A DNA stretch of 64,000 bases. Origin: Haloglomus halophilum (GTDB taxonomy: Archaea > Halobacteriota > Halobacteria > Halobacteriales > Haloarculaceae). The notes under the pieces were generated by a model that did no database searches, was not told where the DNA came from, and was given only the letters and a program-made list of their open reading frames with translations. The stretch's first letter is position 1. Every line of letters starts with the position of its first letter. Position numbers and translations under genes: made by a program. The DNA lies in contig NZ_CP101166.1 in assembly GCF_024298885.1 (NCBI RefSeq), forward strand, positions 1,798,001 to 1,862,000. The letters run 5' to 3'. Positions 34,549 to 44,044 of the stretch are shown in pieces.

Positions 34549-34716
34549 GTGTGTGCAATTTCCCTGGCTACCGTCTTGTTCTGGCATGAAGGGCCGAGAT
34601 AAATAGGAAGTGTTAGCACTAATCGTATAAAATGGGTATTATGGTGGCTGTTTGTGGTTCTTTTCGGTAGCCTAGCCGACCGAAACACCTACTGACTGAC
34701 GGGCGTGGCGGCGGGT

Positions 34717-35166
34717 ATGGCAGACCAGTACTACGAGGACATCACGGTCGGCGAGGAACGTTCGTTCGGCGAGTACGAGGTGTCGGAGGCGGAGATCATC
34801 GAGTTCGCCGAGCAGTACGACCCACAGCCGTTCCACGTCGACCCGGAGGAGGCCAAGAAGACGTTGTTCGGCGGCCTCATCGCCAGCGGGTGGCACACGG
34901 CGGCGATGACGATGAACATGCTCGTGGAGAACTACCTCAACGACTCGGGGGCCATGGGTGCGGCCGGCATCGACGGCCTGCGGTGGAAACAGCCGGTTCG
35001 ACCCGGCGATACGCTGACGGTGGAGACCGAGGTCGTCGGCAAGGAACCCTGGGACGGGATGGCCGGTGTCGGCGTCATGGAGAGCGAGACGACGACGCGC
35101 AAGCAGAACGGGACGCCCGTGATGACGATGACCGGGCTGTTGCTGTTCCCGATGCGCGACCCCTGA
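34717..35166 (+). CDS. MaoC-type (R)-enoyl-CoA hydratase/dehydratase
   Basis: A 149-residue hot-dog-fold hydratase acting on acyl-CoA thioesters. The hydratase-2 motif appears as YDPQPFHVDPEEAKKTLFGGLIASGWHTAA, giving the catalytic Asp and His (D-x4-H). It may work with the nearby acyl-CoA dehydrogenase and thioesterase. The 170-bp upstream region is AT-rich and contains a TTTCGGT/ACCGAAA inverted repeat (about 34657-34687) around the promoter zone. ATG 34717 is preferred to one 12 nt upstream. Confidence 0.9.
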   Translation: MADQYYEDITVGEERSFGEYEVSEAEIIEFAEQYDPQPFHVDPEEAKKTLFGGLIASGWHTAAMTMNMLVENYLNDSGAMGAAGIDGLRWKQPVRPGDTLTVETEVVGKEPWDGMAGVGVMESETTTRKQNGTPVMTMTGLLLFPMRDP

Positions 35167-35260
35167 GAGGGTGTAGAATCGGAGAACGTCGGTGGCAACG
35201 GGCACGACGGGATCCTGTTGGAAGCCCCGGACGCTCTACGACGAGAACTCCGACGGATAT

Positions 35261-35420
35261 CCGTAGAAAGCCCCCGCCCGCTCGACTTCCGTCAGAGCAA
35301 GCTCTGACGAGCCCTCGTTCGCTTCGCCCACGAGGACGCCGCGGTGTTCCGGCACGCTCCCTGCGGTCGCGGCCTTCACAGCGATGGCGCGAGCGCGCTT
35401 CCTGGTCCCGGAACCAGTCG
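35261..35420. repeat. Truncated copy C of the hairpin-rich dispersed repeat
   Basis: CCGTAGAAAGCCCCCGCCCG-CTCGAC (35261-35286) matches the left outer arm of copy B (58874-58899). GCGGTGTTCCGGCACGCTC and GCGCGAGCGCGCTTCCTGGT-CCCGGAACC (35340-35416) match the centre of copy B (59075-59151). A perfect 8-bp hairpin GTCAGAGC-AA-GCTCTGAC lies at 35291-35308. The right arm is missing. Confidence 0.65.
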
Positions 35421-35459
35421 AGCGAGCAGCCAGAACTCGGGAGTCACACCACGCGCCGG

Positions 35460-36278
35460 TTACCCCACGGGCGCCCGGCAGAGCCCCTCGGGGCGGGTCG
35501 CGTCGAGGGTCAGGCCGAGTTCCCAGCGGTCGCCGTCGCGGGCGGCCCGCGTGACGGCCGGGCGGCGCCCCGCACGGAGGAGGCCAAGCGAGAGCGGCAG
35601 CGTGGGGCAGCCGCTCGAATCGCCGCCGGCCAGCACGTAGCCGTCGAGCACCACCGTGGCGCGTCGCGCGTCGCCGTCGAGGTAGTCGTGGGTCTCGAAA
35701 TCCTCCACCAGCCGGAGCGTGCGGAGCCGCAGCAACACCCCGTCGACGGGGTCGGGCGAGACCGTCGCCGGGGCCGAGAGCCGTCCGGCGGCGTCGGAGA
35801 GGACGAGCGCCTGCTCGGTCGGGGCGAGCCGCTCGGCCAGCTCGGCGGCCGCGGTGCGCAGCAGCGAGCAGCAGAGCTCGTCTCGACCAACTGTCTCGGC
35901 GGCGTCGAGGTAGCGGTCCATCACGGTCCGCTCGACCGCGTCGAACCCCTGCGCGGAGAGCGCCTCGAAGGTCGCGCCGGCGAGGTCGTGGCAGAACTCG
36001 ACCATCGCCGTCGCGTGCGGTCGGGGCGGGTCGTCGGGGAGCGCCTCGCAGGCCACGAGGTCCAGCGGCGGGAGGCGCTCGTCGTAGCGCCGGAGCGCCG
36101 CCCGGTAGCGGCCGGCCAGGGCGGCGGCCTCGGCCGCCGACTCACGGTCCGGGAAGCGCGCGTCGGCGACCGGGAACGGCTGTTCACCCGTGCGGGCACA
36201 GACGACCTCGAACCGGCCGGCGGAGACGGCGAGCGCCTCGATGCGCTCGCGCAGCTCGTGCAGGTCACGACCGACCAT
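35460..36278 (-). CDS. Unknown protein, larger paralogue of the 6268 iron-operon gene
   Basis: A 272-residue soluble protein of unknown function. Residues about 5-85 match the domain of the 161-residue protein at 6268 (RIEALAVSAGRFEVVCARTG...YRAALRRYDERLPPLDLVACEA). A second, mostly helical region follows (about 90-185) with DELCCSLLRTAAAELAERLAPTEQALVLSD, then a beta-rich end. A DtxR-type operator lies 40 bp upstream, placing it in the iron regulon although it is 24 kb away from the island. GGGAGG about 8 nt before ATG 36278 is a good ribosome site; a TGA just upstream in frame rules out extension. Frankly hypothetical as to role. Confidence 0.78.
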   Translation of the reverse strand: MVGRDLHELRERIEALAVSAGRFEVVCARTGEQPFPVADARFPDRESAAEAAALAGRYRAALRRYDERLPPLDLVACEALPDDPPRPHATAMVEFCHDLAGATFEALSAQGFDAVERTVMDRYLDAAETVGRDELCCSLLRTAAAELAERLAPTEQALVLSDAAGRLSAPATVSPDPVDGVLLRLRTLRLVEDFETHDYLDGDARRATVVLDGYVLAGGDSSGCPTLPLSLGLLRAGRRPAVTRAARDGDRWELGLTLDATRPEGLCRAPVG

Positions 36279-36312
36279 CGGCCACCTCCCGGCGCTCGAT
36301 GCCGTTCACCAT
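36265..36312 (-). CDS. 15-residue upstream ORF overlapping the 36278 start
   Basis: ATG 36312 lies 5 nt after the operator at 36318-36331, as at the binding-protein genes, and opens 15 codons ending in TGA 36267-36265. The ORF contains the GGGAGG and out-of-frame ATG of the main gene. Translation is not proven; the arrangement parallels those at 10689 and 10826. Confidence 0.38.
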   Translation of the reverse strand: MVNGIERREVADGRS

Positions 36313-36317
36313 GTCGT

Positions 36318-36331
36318 TTTGGCCAGCCTAA
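36318..36331 (-). promoter_or_regulatory. DtxR/IdeR-like operator at the remote locus
   Basis: Reads TTAGG-CTGG-CCAAA on the minus strand, differing from the sites at 3870 and 10694 by one base. It lies between the end of the ABC exporter gene and the 36278 gene, oriented for the latter, with a TTAAGTTG (about 36334-36341) at TATA distance from ATG 36312. Confidence 0.65.
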
Positions 36332-36365
36332 AACAACTTAACCGTACCGGAGCGGGGGCGCCGGG

Positions 36366-38336
36366 TCAGGGGGGAGTCCCCCGGTCGTCGATGTCGGCCC
36401 GGTCGACCAGCTCGTCCACGACACCCTCGCCGGCCTGTGCGGCCCAGAGCGCGGCGTAGAGGCCGCCGTCGTCCTTCAGCGCCGCGTGCGTGCCCCGCTC
36501 GACGACCCGGCCGTCCTCGATCACGAGTATCTGGTCGGCGTCGGTGACCGTCGAGAGCCGATGGGCGATGGCGAGCGTGGTGCGGTCCTCGCTGAGGCGG
36601 TCGAGCGAGCGCTGGATACGCGCCTCCGTGGCGGTGTCGACCGCGGAGGTGGCCTCGTCGAGGATGAGGACCGCGGGGTCGCGCAGCATCGCCCGGGCGA
36701 TGGCGATACGCTGGCGCTGGCCGCCCGAGAGCTTCACTCCGCGCTCGCCGACCCGGGTGTCGTAGCCCGCGGGCAGGTCCGTGATGAAGTCGTGGGCCTC
36801 GGCCGCGCGGCAGGCCTTCCGGACCGCGTCCGTGTCGGCCTCGAACCGGCCGTACCGGACGTTCTCGGCGATGGACCCGTCGAAGAGGACCGCATCCTGC
36901 CCGACGTAGCCAACTGCATCGCGGAGGCTGTCGCGGGTCACCTCGCGCACGTCGTGGCCGTCGACCCGGACCGCGCCCTCGGTCGTGTCGTACAGCCGGA
37001 GGAGGAGCTTCGCGAGGGTGGATTTGCCCGCGCCCGTGGGGCCGACGAGCGCCACCGTCTCGCCCGGCTCGGCCTCGAAGTTCACGTCCTCGAGGACGGG
37101 CCCCTCGTCGGTGCCGCCGTCGGCGGTGGCGTCGCGGCCCCCGCGCTCGGTGTCGGCTGCGTCCGCGTCGCCCGGGCCCTCGGGGTACGCGAACGTCACG
37201 TCCTCGTACGCGACGTGGCCCTCCACGTCGGTCAGTTCGACCGCGTCCTCGGTGTCGGTCACCGTCGGCGGGATGTCCATCAGTCCGAAGACGCGCTCGC
37301 TGGAGACCTTCGCGTTCTCGTAGCGGTCGACGATCTCCGAGACCTCCGCGAGCGGCGAGACGAACCGCTGGGTCAGCAACAGGAAGGTGACGAACGTCCC
37401 GACCTGGAGGGGGTCGGCGCCGGCGACTGGCGGGCCGACCAGCAGCCAGTACCCGCCGACGCCGAATGTCAGGGCGAAGGAGAGCCCCGCCAGCAGTTCC
37501 ATCCCCGGACGGTAGAAGTACGACAGCCGGAGCATATGCATCGTATCCTCGAACAGCCGGCGGCTGGCGCCACGGACGCGGTCGGTCTCGTACGGTTCGC
37601 TCGCGGTGGCCTTCGTCAGTTCGACGCCTGCGACGGCGTTCTCGATGCGCGTGTTCAGGTTGGCGACGCTGGAGCGACGGGCGGCGTAGCGCGGCTCCGC
37701 GGCGCGCATGAACCACGCCGTGAACAGCACCATCACCGGGACCGCGACGAGGGTGACGACCGCGAGGTACGGCTGTTCGAGGAACAGGACGACCGCGATA
37801 CCCAGCAACAGCGTCCCGAGGCGGACGCTGGAGACGAGCGCGTCGTCGAGGAATAGCTCCAGGTTCTCCGTGTCCGAGGAGAGGATGGAGAGCACCTCGC
37901 CGGTCTGCTTGTCGTCGAAGAAGCTCATATCGAGTCCGGAGAGCTTCTCGAAGCAGTCCACGCGAACCTCGTGCATCACGCCGTGGGCGAACTCGTTGGC
38001 GGCGACGCCGTACACCCAGGTCGCGAGCGCCGTCACGGCGAACGCGCCGCCGATGGCGACCAGCGAGAACTCGAAGGCGGCGGCCTGCGTGCGCGGGAGC
38101 CACTCCGGCGGGACGAGCGGGAGCCGGAACTGGCCCACCCCGAACACGCCGTCGATGGCCGCGCCCAGGACGACCGGCGGGACGAGCGAGGCGAACTGCG
38201 CGACCAGGTTGGCGAGGACGCCGACCACGAACCAGCCCCGGCGGTCGCTCCCGTAGGTGCCGAACAGCCGCCGCATCGGCCGGTCGATGTCCGCGCGATA
38301 CCGGTCGAAGACGCTCTCCTCGTCGGCCGCACTCAT
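36366..38336 (-). CDS. ABC exporter, fused membrane and ATPase domains
   Basis: A 656-residue MsbA/MDR-type half transporter. The first 370 residues hold six membrane helices of a type I exporter; the ATPase has Walker [10 protein letters not shown], signature [15 protein letters not shown], Walker [14 protein letters not shown] and the H-loop AHRLSTV. A Gly/Asp-rich insert of about 30 residues lies between an ATPase strand and the next ([22 protein letters not shown]). Homodimers should export lipids or hydrophobic compounds. No iron-type operator precedes it, so a link to siderophore export is not supported. Confidence 0.92.
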   Translation of the reverse strand: MSAADEESVFDRYRADIDRPMRRLFGTYGSDRRGWFVVGVLANLVAQFASLVPPVVLGAAIDGVFGVGQFRLPLVPPEWLPRTQAAAFEFSLVAIGGAFAVTALATWVYGVAANEFAHGVMHEVRVDCFEKLSGLDMSFFDDKQTGEVLSILSSDTENLELFLDDALVSSVRLGTLLLGIAVVLFLEQPYLAVVTLVAVPVMVLFTAWFMRAAEPRYAARRSSVANLNTRIENAVAGVELTKATASEPYETDRVRGASRRLFEDTMHMLRLSYFYRPGMELLAGLSFALTFGVGGYWLLVGPPVAGADPLQVGTFVTFLLLTQRFVSPLAEVSEIVDRYENAKVSSERVFGLMDIPPTVTDTEDAVELTDVEGHVAYEDVTFAYPEGPGDADAADTERGGRDATADGGTDEGPVLEDVNFEAEPGETVALVGPTGAGKSTLAKLLLRLYDTTEGAVRVDGHDVREVTRDSLRDAVGYVGQDAVLFDGSIAENVRYGRFEADTDAVRKACRAAEAHDFITDLPAGYDTRVGERGVKLSGGQRQRIAIARAMLRDPAVLILDEATSAVDTATEARIQRSLDRLSEDRTTLAIAHRLSTVTDADQILVIEDGRVVERGTHAALKDDGGLYAALWAAQAGEGVVDELVDRADIDDRGTPP

Positions 38337-38602
38337 TCACTCGTCGTCGGGGAGTCGGGCGGATAGGGGTTACTCATCGGGACGATATGTGGTAGAGAAC
38401 ACCTGCATCCTCGATATCGACCTCGTGGGGTGGTCTCCGTCGCTTCGATGTATCTCGATTCACGACTCTGAGATTCTCTGACCCCCCGATTCGGGAGCGT
38501 GAGGGCACGCGATGCCATACAACGTCGAGTCTCCGGAGTGTCCCCCACGACGTACCGCCGAACCACCACCTACATGCCACGGACCCCCATACCAGAGCGC
38601 CA

Positions 38603-39088
38603 ATGCCCGACGAGCCAGCACACGAGATGCCCGAGGACGCGGCGGCGATGATCACGGAGTACCTCGAGAACCAGCACGAGTTCCTGTCGTGGCTCGGGTT
38701 CACCGTCGAGGAATTCACCGCCGACCGGCTCGTGGGCCGTATCCCGTTCGACGAGAAGCTCACGAACCCGACCGAGCCGCCGACGGTGCAGGGTGGCGTC
38801 GCGTCCACGCTCGTCGACACGACCGGCGGCATCGCGCTCCGGCCGTATCTCACCGACCCCGTCAACGACGGCATCGCCACCATCAACCTCAACGTCAACT
38901 ACCTCCGGCGAGCCGGCGGGGACCTCGTGGCGACCGCCGAACCCATCCGCGCGGGCGGCAGCGTCGGCGTCTCCTACATCGAGGTCGTCAGCGAGGTGCC
39001 CGGCGAGGGGCAGAAACCGGTCGCGGCGGGGACGGGCGCCTACCGGCTGTTCAACTCCGAACGGAACGACGGCGACGAGGGCGAGTAG
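38603..39088 (+). CDS. PaaI-type hot-dog thioesterase
   Basis: A 161-residue acyl-CoA thioesterase of the PaaI/4-hydroxybenzoyl-CoA family. It has LTNPTEPPTVQGGVASTLVDTTGGIAL, in which the catalytic Asp and Gly-rich helix start are visible, and a second strand set DGIATINLNVNYLRRAGG and GGSVGVSYIEV. The N-terminal 25 residues form an acidic extension. It stands alone, converging with the acetyltransferase gene one base away. Confidence 0.87.
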   Translation: MPDEPAHEMPEDAAAMITEYLENQHEFLSWLGFTVEEFTADRLVGRIPFDEKLTNPTEPPTVQGGVASTLVDTTGGIALRPYLTDPVNDGIATINLNVNYLRRAGGDLVATAEPIRAGGSVGVSYIEVVSEVPGEGQKPVAAGTGAYRLFNSERNDGDEGE

Positions 39089-39089
39089 G

Positions 39090-39566
39090 TCACAGCCGCT
39101 TCCTGTACCGGAGGCCGACAATCCGCCCCTCCGCGTACGACACCCGCTCGACTCGCTCGTAGCCCAGCGACTCGTAGAGGCCCTGTGCGGCCCGCTGTTC
39201 CTCGCCCGTCTCCAGTACCACCCGGTCGGCACCGCGCTCGTGGGCGGCATCCTCCAGCGCCCGGACGACGGCCCGACCGTATCCCTGTCCCTGATACGCG
39301 GGCAACACGGCGACGCGCGTCATCTCGAACGCCGGAGGGCCGTCGCCCGGTTCGACTGGCTGGAGGCCGCCGACCGCGACCACCTCGCCGCCTGCCTCGC
39401 CGACGAGGAACGCGCCGTCGGCGTACGCCTCGGTCGGAGCGTCGAGGTCCGAATGGTCCGCCGCCGCGAGGTAGGCATCCGCGTCCCGCATCGCGTGCTC
39501 GTAGACGGCACGGACCCGCTCGGCGTCGGTCGCCGCGACGGGCCGCAGGTAGAGGGCGTCGGTCAC
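39090..39566 (-). CDS. GNAT-family N-acetyltransferase 1
   Basis: A 158-residue acetyltransferase. Motif A for acetyl-CoA appears as MTRVAVLPAYQGQGYGRAVVRAL (Q/R-x-x-G-x-G/A), followed by VVLETGEEQRAAQGLYESLGYE, typical of small-molecule or protein N-acetyltransferases. Substrate unknown. It resembles the next GNAT gene (39693) in its ELYRSRGYEEVGR-like end, suggesting duplication. Confidence 0.88.
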   Translation of the reverse strand: MTDALYLRPVAATDAERVRAVYEHAMRDADAYLAAADHSDLDAPTEAYADGAFLVGEAGGEVVAVGGLQPVEPGDGPPAFEMTRVAVLPAYQGQGYGRAVVRALEDAAHERGADRVVLETGEEQRAAQGLYESLGYERVERVSYAEGRIVGLRYRKRL

Positions 39567-39692
39567 GGTCGATGCTGATAACCGAAGGGGATTGAGGGTA
39601 CCGGCTGCAGGGGATATAGAGAATGTGGCCAGGATTAGGAGATGGAGTTGGTACTTCGTCTATAGCTGGGTACATTTCCAATATATAGCCGG

Positions 39693-40292
39693 CTACAGCC
39701 GTTTCTCGAACCGGACGAGCTCGTACGCACCTTCCTGCAGTCGCCCGACCTCCTCGTAGCCCCGCGACCGGTAGAGTTCGACGCCGGCGCGCTGGCGGGC
39801 CGCCGTGGTGAGGACGACCCACTCGAACCCCGCACCGGCGGCGCGGTGCTCCAGTTCCTCCAGCATGGCGGCCCCGATTCCGTGCCCCTGCATCTCGGGT
39901 GCGACGGCGATGCGGAACAGTTCGACGGCCGCGGCGGGGTCGGCCTCGCCGCCCGCGAACCCCTCGTGCCCGCCCGCCGACAGGTCGCTCGCGGGGCGGA
40001 ACCCGCCCATCGCGACGATGCCGGACGGCGCCGCCCCGTCCGCCTCGCCGACGAGGAACTCCCCGCCGTCGAGGTACGTCGCCGGGATGGCGTCGAGGTC
40101 CTCCGTGCCTGGCACGTCGTCGGCGTCGGTGCCGGCGTCTCGGAGCGCCCGCTCGTGGAGGGCGTGGAGGTCGGCAGGGTCGTCGTGCGAGGGGTCGAAG
40201 CGGCGGAACCGGACGCTGTCGACCCCGGTATCACCGGCGTCGATGCCGTCCGCTGCCTCCCGCTTCCCGTGCCCGTCGTCCTCGGCATCCAT
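39693..40292 (-). CDS. GNAT-family N-acetyltransferase 2
   Basis: A 199-residue acetyltransferase with motif A LFRIAVAPEMQGHGIGAAMLEELEHRA and the downstream VVLTTAARQRAGVELYRSRGYEEVGR. The first 40 residues are an acidic extension absent from the neighbour at 39090. An AT-rich segment with TATA-like ATATATAG (about 39679-39686) lies just after its stop, possibly the promoter region of the 39090 gene. Confidence 0.87.
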   Translation of the reverse strand: MDAEDDGHGKREAADGIDAGDTGVDSVRFRRFDPSHDDPADLHALHERALRDAGTDADDVPGTEDLDAIPATYLDGGEFLVGEADGAAPSGIVAMGGFRPASDLSAGGHEGFAGGEADPAAAVELFRIAVAPEMQGHGIGAAMLEELEHRAAGAGFEWVVLTTAARQRAGVELYRSRGYEEVGRLQEGAYELVRFEKRL

Positions 40293-40467
40293 AGCGAGTG
40301 ACGGCGGGCGCCCGTGGCTTCAATCGCGGGGGAACGACGCCGGCCCCCAAGAGCGGTCGCCGAGCGGCGTGGCGTCGCTCCGTGAGGGCGGCCGCCCCGC
40401 GCTGGGTGACTCCACCACCGATTTACCCGCCCGGGCGCTGCCGACGCATCATGAGAGGAGCCCCGCG

Positions 40468-41844
40468 ATGAGACGGCCCGTCACCGGACGTGACGGCCTC
40501 CGGCTCGTGCTGGTTCTGGTCGTCCTCGTCGCCAGCGGACTGCTCGTCTCCAGCTGGCTGGCGACGCCGCCGGACGCGGCCACCGTCGCGGCGAGCGGGA
40601 CCGACCGGCCGCTCGCCGACCGCGATTCGGTGGTCGGCGACCGTAGCGGTCCGACGGTCATCACGACCGACCCGCCCGGCGGCGGCGACGGACGGGCCGC
40701 CATCCTCGCGTTCACCGCCGACGGACGGCCGCTGTACCACGACGACAGCTACGGCAACTACTTCGACGTGGACCCGGACCCGCCGGGGTCGATGACGGTG
40801 CTCTACGTCGCGGGGTCGCGGTACGACCCGTGTCCCGACCGGCTCGCGGCGCGGACCGACCGGACGTTCGAGGGCGGTTGTGCCGAGGTGGTCGTCGAGC
40901 GGACGAACCTGACGACCGGCGTGACCGAGCGCCTCCACACCGCCGTCACGGCGTGGGACATCTGGCACGATGTGGACCGTGTCGGCGAGCACCGGCTCCT
41001 CGTCGCCGACATCGCACAGGACCGGGCGTTCGTCCTGAACACCCGGACCGGCGAGCGCGAGTGGACGTGGGCGGCCGAGCAGGACATCGACCGAGACGCC
41101 GGTGGACAGGCTGGCGACTGGACACATATCAACGACGTGGAGCGGCTCCCGGACGGTCGGGTCATGGCGAGCCTCCGCAACAACGACCGCGTGGTGTTCA
41201 TCGACCCGGGTGAGGGCGTCGACCGGAACTGGACGCTCGGTGCCGAGGACGCATACGACGTGCTCTACGAGCAGCACAACCCGGACTACATCCCCGCAGC
41301 GCGGGGCGGTCCGGCTGTTCTCGTCGCGGACTCGGAGAACAACCGTGTCGTCGAGTACCAGCGGACGCGGGGTCGGTGGCGCGAGTCCTGGTCGTGGCGC
41401 GACGACCAGCTGCGCTGGCCCCGTGACGCGGACCGGCTCCCCGGCGGCCACACGCTGGTGACGGACTCGCAGGGGAACCGGGTCCTCGAACTGGACGACC
41501 GCGACCGGGTCGTCTGGCAGGTGACCGTCTCGACGCCGTACGAGGCCGAGCGACTCGGCACCGGCGACGAGAGCGCGACCGGCCGGAGCGAGGCGGCGCT
41601 CCGGAACGGTACCGGGACGGCCGGCGGTGACGACCCGCCACGGCGGTCGAAGACCGGGCTGGCGTGGTTCGTCGCCTTCCTCCGGGGCCCCGTCGTCAAC
41701 GGGTTGCTCTACGCCGCTCCCGGCTGGATGACCGTCGCCGACCTCGCGGTCGCCGGTATCGGTCTCGGCGCGCTGGGGACGCTCGCAGCTCTGGAGCTCC
41801 ACTGGTCGCGGTTCGGGCCGGCGTGGCTCCGCCGTCGGTGGTGA
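40468..41844 (+). CDS. Arylsulfotransferase-like (ASST) beta-propeller membrane protein
   Basis: A 458-residue protein with an N-terminal membrane helix (residues about 9-32) and one or two C-terminal helices (about 405-445), with the domain between facing outside. The middle resembles archaeal ASST-like propellers: repeated blades of the form DVERLPDGRVMASLRNNDRVVFID, VLVADSENNRVVEYQR and ADRLPGGHTLVTDSQGNRVLELD, and His-containing WDIWHDVD and DWTHINDV. Sulfotransfer activity is not assured. A six-codon ORF (ATG 40451) overlaps the start as ATGA; its AGAGGAG serves as ribosome site. Confidence 0.82.
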   Translation: MRRPVTGRDGLRLVLVLVVLVASGLLVSSWLATPPDAATVAASGTDRPLADRDSVVGDRSGPTVITTDPPGGGDGRAAILAFTADGRPLYHDDSYGNYFDVDPDPPGSMTVLYVAGSRYDPCPDRLAARTDRTFEGGCAEVVVERTNLTTGVTERLHTAVTAWDIWHDVDRVGEHRLLVADIAQDRAFVLNTRTGEREWTWAAEQDIDRDAGGQAGDWTHINDVERLPDGRVMASLRNNDRVVFIDPGEGVDRNWTLGAEDAYDVLYEQHNPDYIPAARGGPAVLVADSENNRVVEYQRTRGRWRESWSWRDDQLRWPRDADRLPGGHTLVTDSQGNRVLELDDRDRVVWQVTVSTPYEAERLGTGDESATGRSEAALRNGTGTAGGDDPPRRSKTGLAWFVAFLRGPVVNGLLYAAPGWMTVADLAVAGIGLGALGTLAALELHWSRFGPAWLRRRW

Positions 41845-41865
41845 GTGGTCGGACCCGGTCCGGGC

Positions 41866-42444
41866 TCAGGCGAACGACACGTCGGCGCCCGATTCGACCT
41901 CGCCGAACAGCCAGTCGGCGTGCTCCAGGGCGTACTCCCGGTGGTCCTCCTCGATGGCGCCGATGGCGTCCTCGACGAGGACCGGCCGGTAGTCGCGCAG
42001 GCCGGCCGAGCCCGCGGTGTGGAGCACGCAGACGTTCGCGAGCGTGCCACAGACCGCGAGGTCGTCGACGCCCCGCGCCGAGAGCCAGCCGTCCAGCTGC
42101 GTCTCGTGGAACGCGTCGTACGTGTGTTTCTCCACGACGAGGTCCTCCTCGCGTACGTCGAGCTCCTCGACGAGCTCGGCCTCCCAGCTCCCCTCGACGA
42201 CGTGCTCGCCCCAGCGCTCGAACTCGTCGTAGTAGTGGTTCCCGTCGAACTGGCCCGGTGGGTGGACGTCTCGCGTGTAGACGACCCGTGCGCCGGCGTC
42301 GCGGGCGCGCTCGACGAGATCCACGACCGGCTCGATGACCGCCTCGCTGCCGGGCGCGTACAGCGCGCCGTCGGGCTTGCAGAAGCCGTTCTGCATGTCG
42401 ACGACGACGACCGCCGCCGAATCGCCCTCGAGTGTCGCTGGCAT
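41866..42444 (-). CDS. Isochorismatase-family hydrolase, probable nicotinamidase
   Basis: A 192-residue cysteine hydrolase. The catalytic triad is visible as Asp16 (VVVVDMQNGF), Lys106 (VEKHTYDAF) and Cys139 (GTLANVCVLHTA). Asp59 and His61 in TRDVHPPG match the metal-binding Asp-x-His of nicotinamidases, favouring deamidation of nicotinamide in NAD salvage over isochorismate cleavage. ATG 42444 fits the alignment; a start 66 nt upstream would add a non-homologous leader. Confidence 0.86.
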   Translation of the reverse strand: MPATLEGDSAAVVVVDMQNGFCKPDGALYAPGSEAVIEPVVDLVERARDAGARVVYTRDVHPPGQFDGNHYYDEFERWGEHVVEGSWEAELVEELDVREEDLVVEKHTYDAFHETQLDGWLSARGVDDLAVCGTLANVCVLHTAGSAGLRDYRPVLVEDAIGAIEEDHREYALEHADWLFGEVESGADVSFA

Positions 42445-42553
42445 GGGCGGGGCTTGGGCCGCGCGGGAGAAAACCGTTGTCCGGGGTGCCCGGTCGTCGT
42501 CACACGACATGGTCCGTCGCCACGCCTATGACCGCACCCGCCGAAGCCGCGGT

Positions 42554-42799
42554 ATGCGAATCGAGTACGACCGGGACACCTGCATCGGGATGTTCCAGTG
42601 CGTCGCGGAGTGGGACGGCTTCGAGAAGGACGAGAACGCCGGGAAGGCGGTGCTCGTCGATGGTGAGGAACACGACGACGATGTCTTCGTCCGCGAGGTG
42701 CCCGAGGACGCAGAGCTGGACGCGAAGTTCGCCGCCCGCGCCTGCCCGGTCGAGGCCATCACGGTCTACGACGACGACGGCGAGCAGCTCATCCCCTGA
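42554..42799 (+). CDS. Small [3Fe-4S]-type ferredoxin
   Basis: An 81-residue acidic ferredoxin. Three cysteines are arranged as C10-x5-C16 and C64-P, with the fourth position of a bacterial-type cluster replaced (GMF), the pattern of [3Fe-4S] ferredoxins that donate electrons to P450s and other monooxygenases. The loop between is rich in Asp/Glu. No obvious redox partner lies next to it. ATG 42554 is fixed by the MRIEYDRDTC opening. Confidence 0.88.
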   Translation: MRIEYDRDTCIGMFQCVAEWDGFEKDENAGKAVLVDGEEHDDDVFVREVPEDAELDAKFAARACPVEAITVYDDDGEQLIP

Positions 42800-42879
42800 C
42801 CCGGGGCCCGAACGCACCCGTTCCCAGGAACTGGGGGTCGGGCACAATCATTACGTTCTCCTTCCGCGTCCGGTCGCGT

Positions 42880-43017
42880 ATGGCAGGGAGCGAACAGTCC
42901 GGCGCCAACCCCGGCGACCGGACACCGACGGCGAACGCGTCCCCGTGGCACGGCGAGCGGGAGCGACACGTCTCCGAGTGGGCGGTACTGTTCCGGACGG
43001 CGCCACGAGAACGGTAG
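42880..43017 (+). CDS. Possible 45-residue small protein
   Basis: A short frame with a polar Gly/Asn/Asp/Thr-rich start and a more structured end (HVSEWAVLFRTAPRER). It begins about 30 nt after an AT-rich CAATCATTACGTT that could be a promoter. No family is recognised and the codon usage is not decisive; it could be non-coding. Confidence 0.35.
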   Translation: MAGSEQSGANPGDRTPTANASPWHGERERHVSEWAVLFRTAPRER

Positions 43018-43033
43018 GCGAGCGGAACGTCGC

Positions 43034-43948
43034 TTACGCGATCTCGTCGTACTGGTCGGAGAGCTTCTCGGCCGCCTCGTCCATCAGCTCGGCCTCGTAG
43101 TCGTCGAGGTCCCACTCGACGACCTCCTCGATGCCGTTCGAGCCCAGGCGGACGGGCACGCCGAACGCCGTATCCTCGTAGCCGTACTCACCGTCGAGGA
43201 CGAGCGAACCGGGCAGCACCTCGCCCGTGTCGCGGACGACGGCCTCGACCATGTGGGCGACGCCCGTCGCCGGGCCCCACTCGGTCGCGCCCTTCCGCGA
43301 GATGACGTCCATCGCGGACTCCTGCAGGTCGCCGAGGATCTCCTCCTTCTCGTCCTCGCTGAAGTCGGGGTCCGTGCCGTCGACGCGGACCTTCGAGAAG
43401 ACGGGCACCTGCGCGTCACCGTGCTCGCCCAGGATGGTCGCCTCCACGTTCTGGACCGGCGCGTCGAAGCGCTCGGAGAGGACGTAGCGGAAGCGCGCCG
43501 AATCGAGACGGCCGCCGAAGCCGATGACCTTGTGGCGGTCGCGGTCGCCAGACTCGTACAGGTGGCGGTTGAGCAGGTCCACCGGGTTCGAGGTCGTGAT
43601 GGAGACGAAGTCGTCGTTGTACTCGGCCAGCGAGGAGCCGATGTCGTCCATGATGGGCGCGTTGTCGCCCGCGAGGTCGATTCGGGTCTGGCCCTCCTTG
43701 CGCGGGATGCCGGCCGTGATGACGACGACGTCCGAGCCCTCGGTCGCCTCGTAGCCGCCCTGCCGGACCGTCGTGTTGGAGTCGTAGGCGATGCCGTGGT
43801 TGGCGTCGGCGGCCTGCCCGATGGTCGTCTCCTCCATGTCCGGGATGTCCACGAAGACGAGTTCGTCCGCGATGTCCCGAAGCGCGATGTTGTACCCCGC
43901 CGCCGCGCCGACCGTCCCGGCGGCGCCGATGACGCTCACTTTGGTCAT
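43034..43948 (-). CDS. mdh: Malate dehydrogenase
   Basis: A 304-residue NAD-dependent enzyme of the LDH-like malate dehydrogenase group of haloarchaea, converting malate and oxaloacetate in the TCA cycle. The Rossmann motif is [12 protein letters not shown] (6-17). Substrate Arg residues lie in [16 protein letters not shown] marks the active-site strand and [11 protein letters not shown] gives the catalytic His. Acidic surface residues are abundant as expected for salt tolerance. A TTAACGG about 33 nt upstream could be its TATA box. Confidence 0.95.
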   Translation of the reverse strand: MTKVSVIGAAGTVGAAAGYNIALRDIADELVFVDIPDMEETTIGQAADANHGIAYDSNTTVRQGGYEATEGSDVVVITAGIPRKEGQTRIDLAGDNAPIMDDIGSSLAEYNDDFVSITTSNPVDLLNRHLYESGDRDRHKVIGFGGRLDSARFRYVLSERFDAPVQNVEATILGEHGDAQVPVFSKVRVDGTDPDFSEDEKEEILGDLQESAMDVISRKGATEWGPATGVAHMVEAVVRDTGEVLPGSLVLDGEYGYEDTAFGVPVRLGSNGIEEVVEWDLDDYEAELMDEAAEKLSDQYDEIA

Positions 43949-44044
43949 GTGTCGTTCGTGTGTGGGTGGGCCTCACCCGTTAAGGATTGCTCTTTCCCGT
44001 TGTTCACGGACGAACGTGAGAAATCCGGGCCGGCACCTCGACGC

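Noticed and set aside
34657..34687. Possible DtxR-type site before the MaoC gene (TAGCCTAG within TTTCGGT...ACCGAAA)
   Set aside because: It lacks the TTAGG and CCTAA half-sites in the right spacing.
36366..38336. ABC exporter as a siderophore exporter of the iron regulon
   Set aside because: No DtxR-type site was found upstream of its start; the nearby operator at 36318 faces the next gene.
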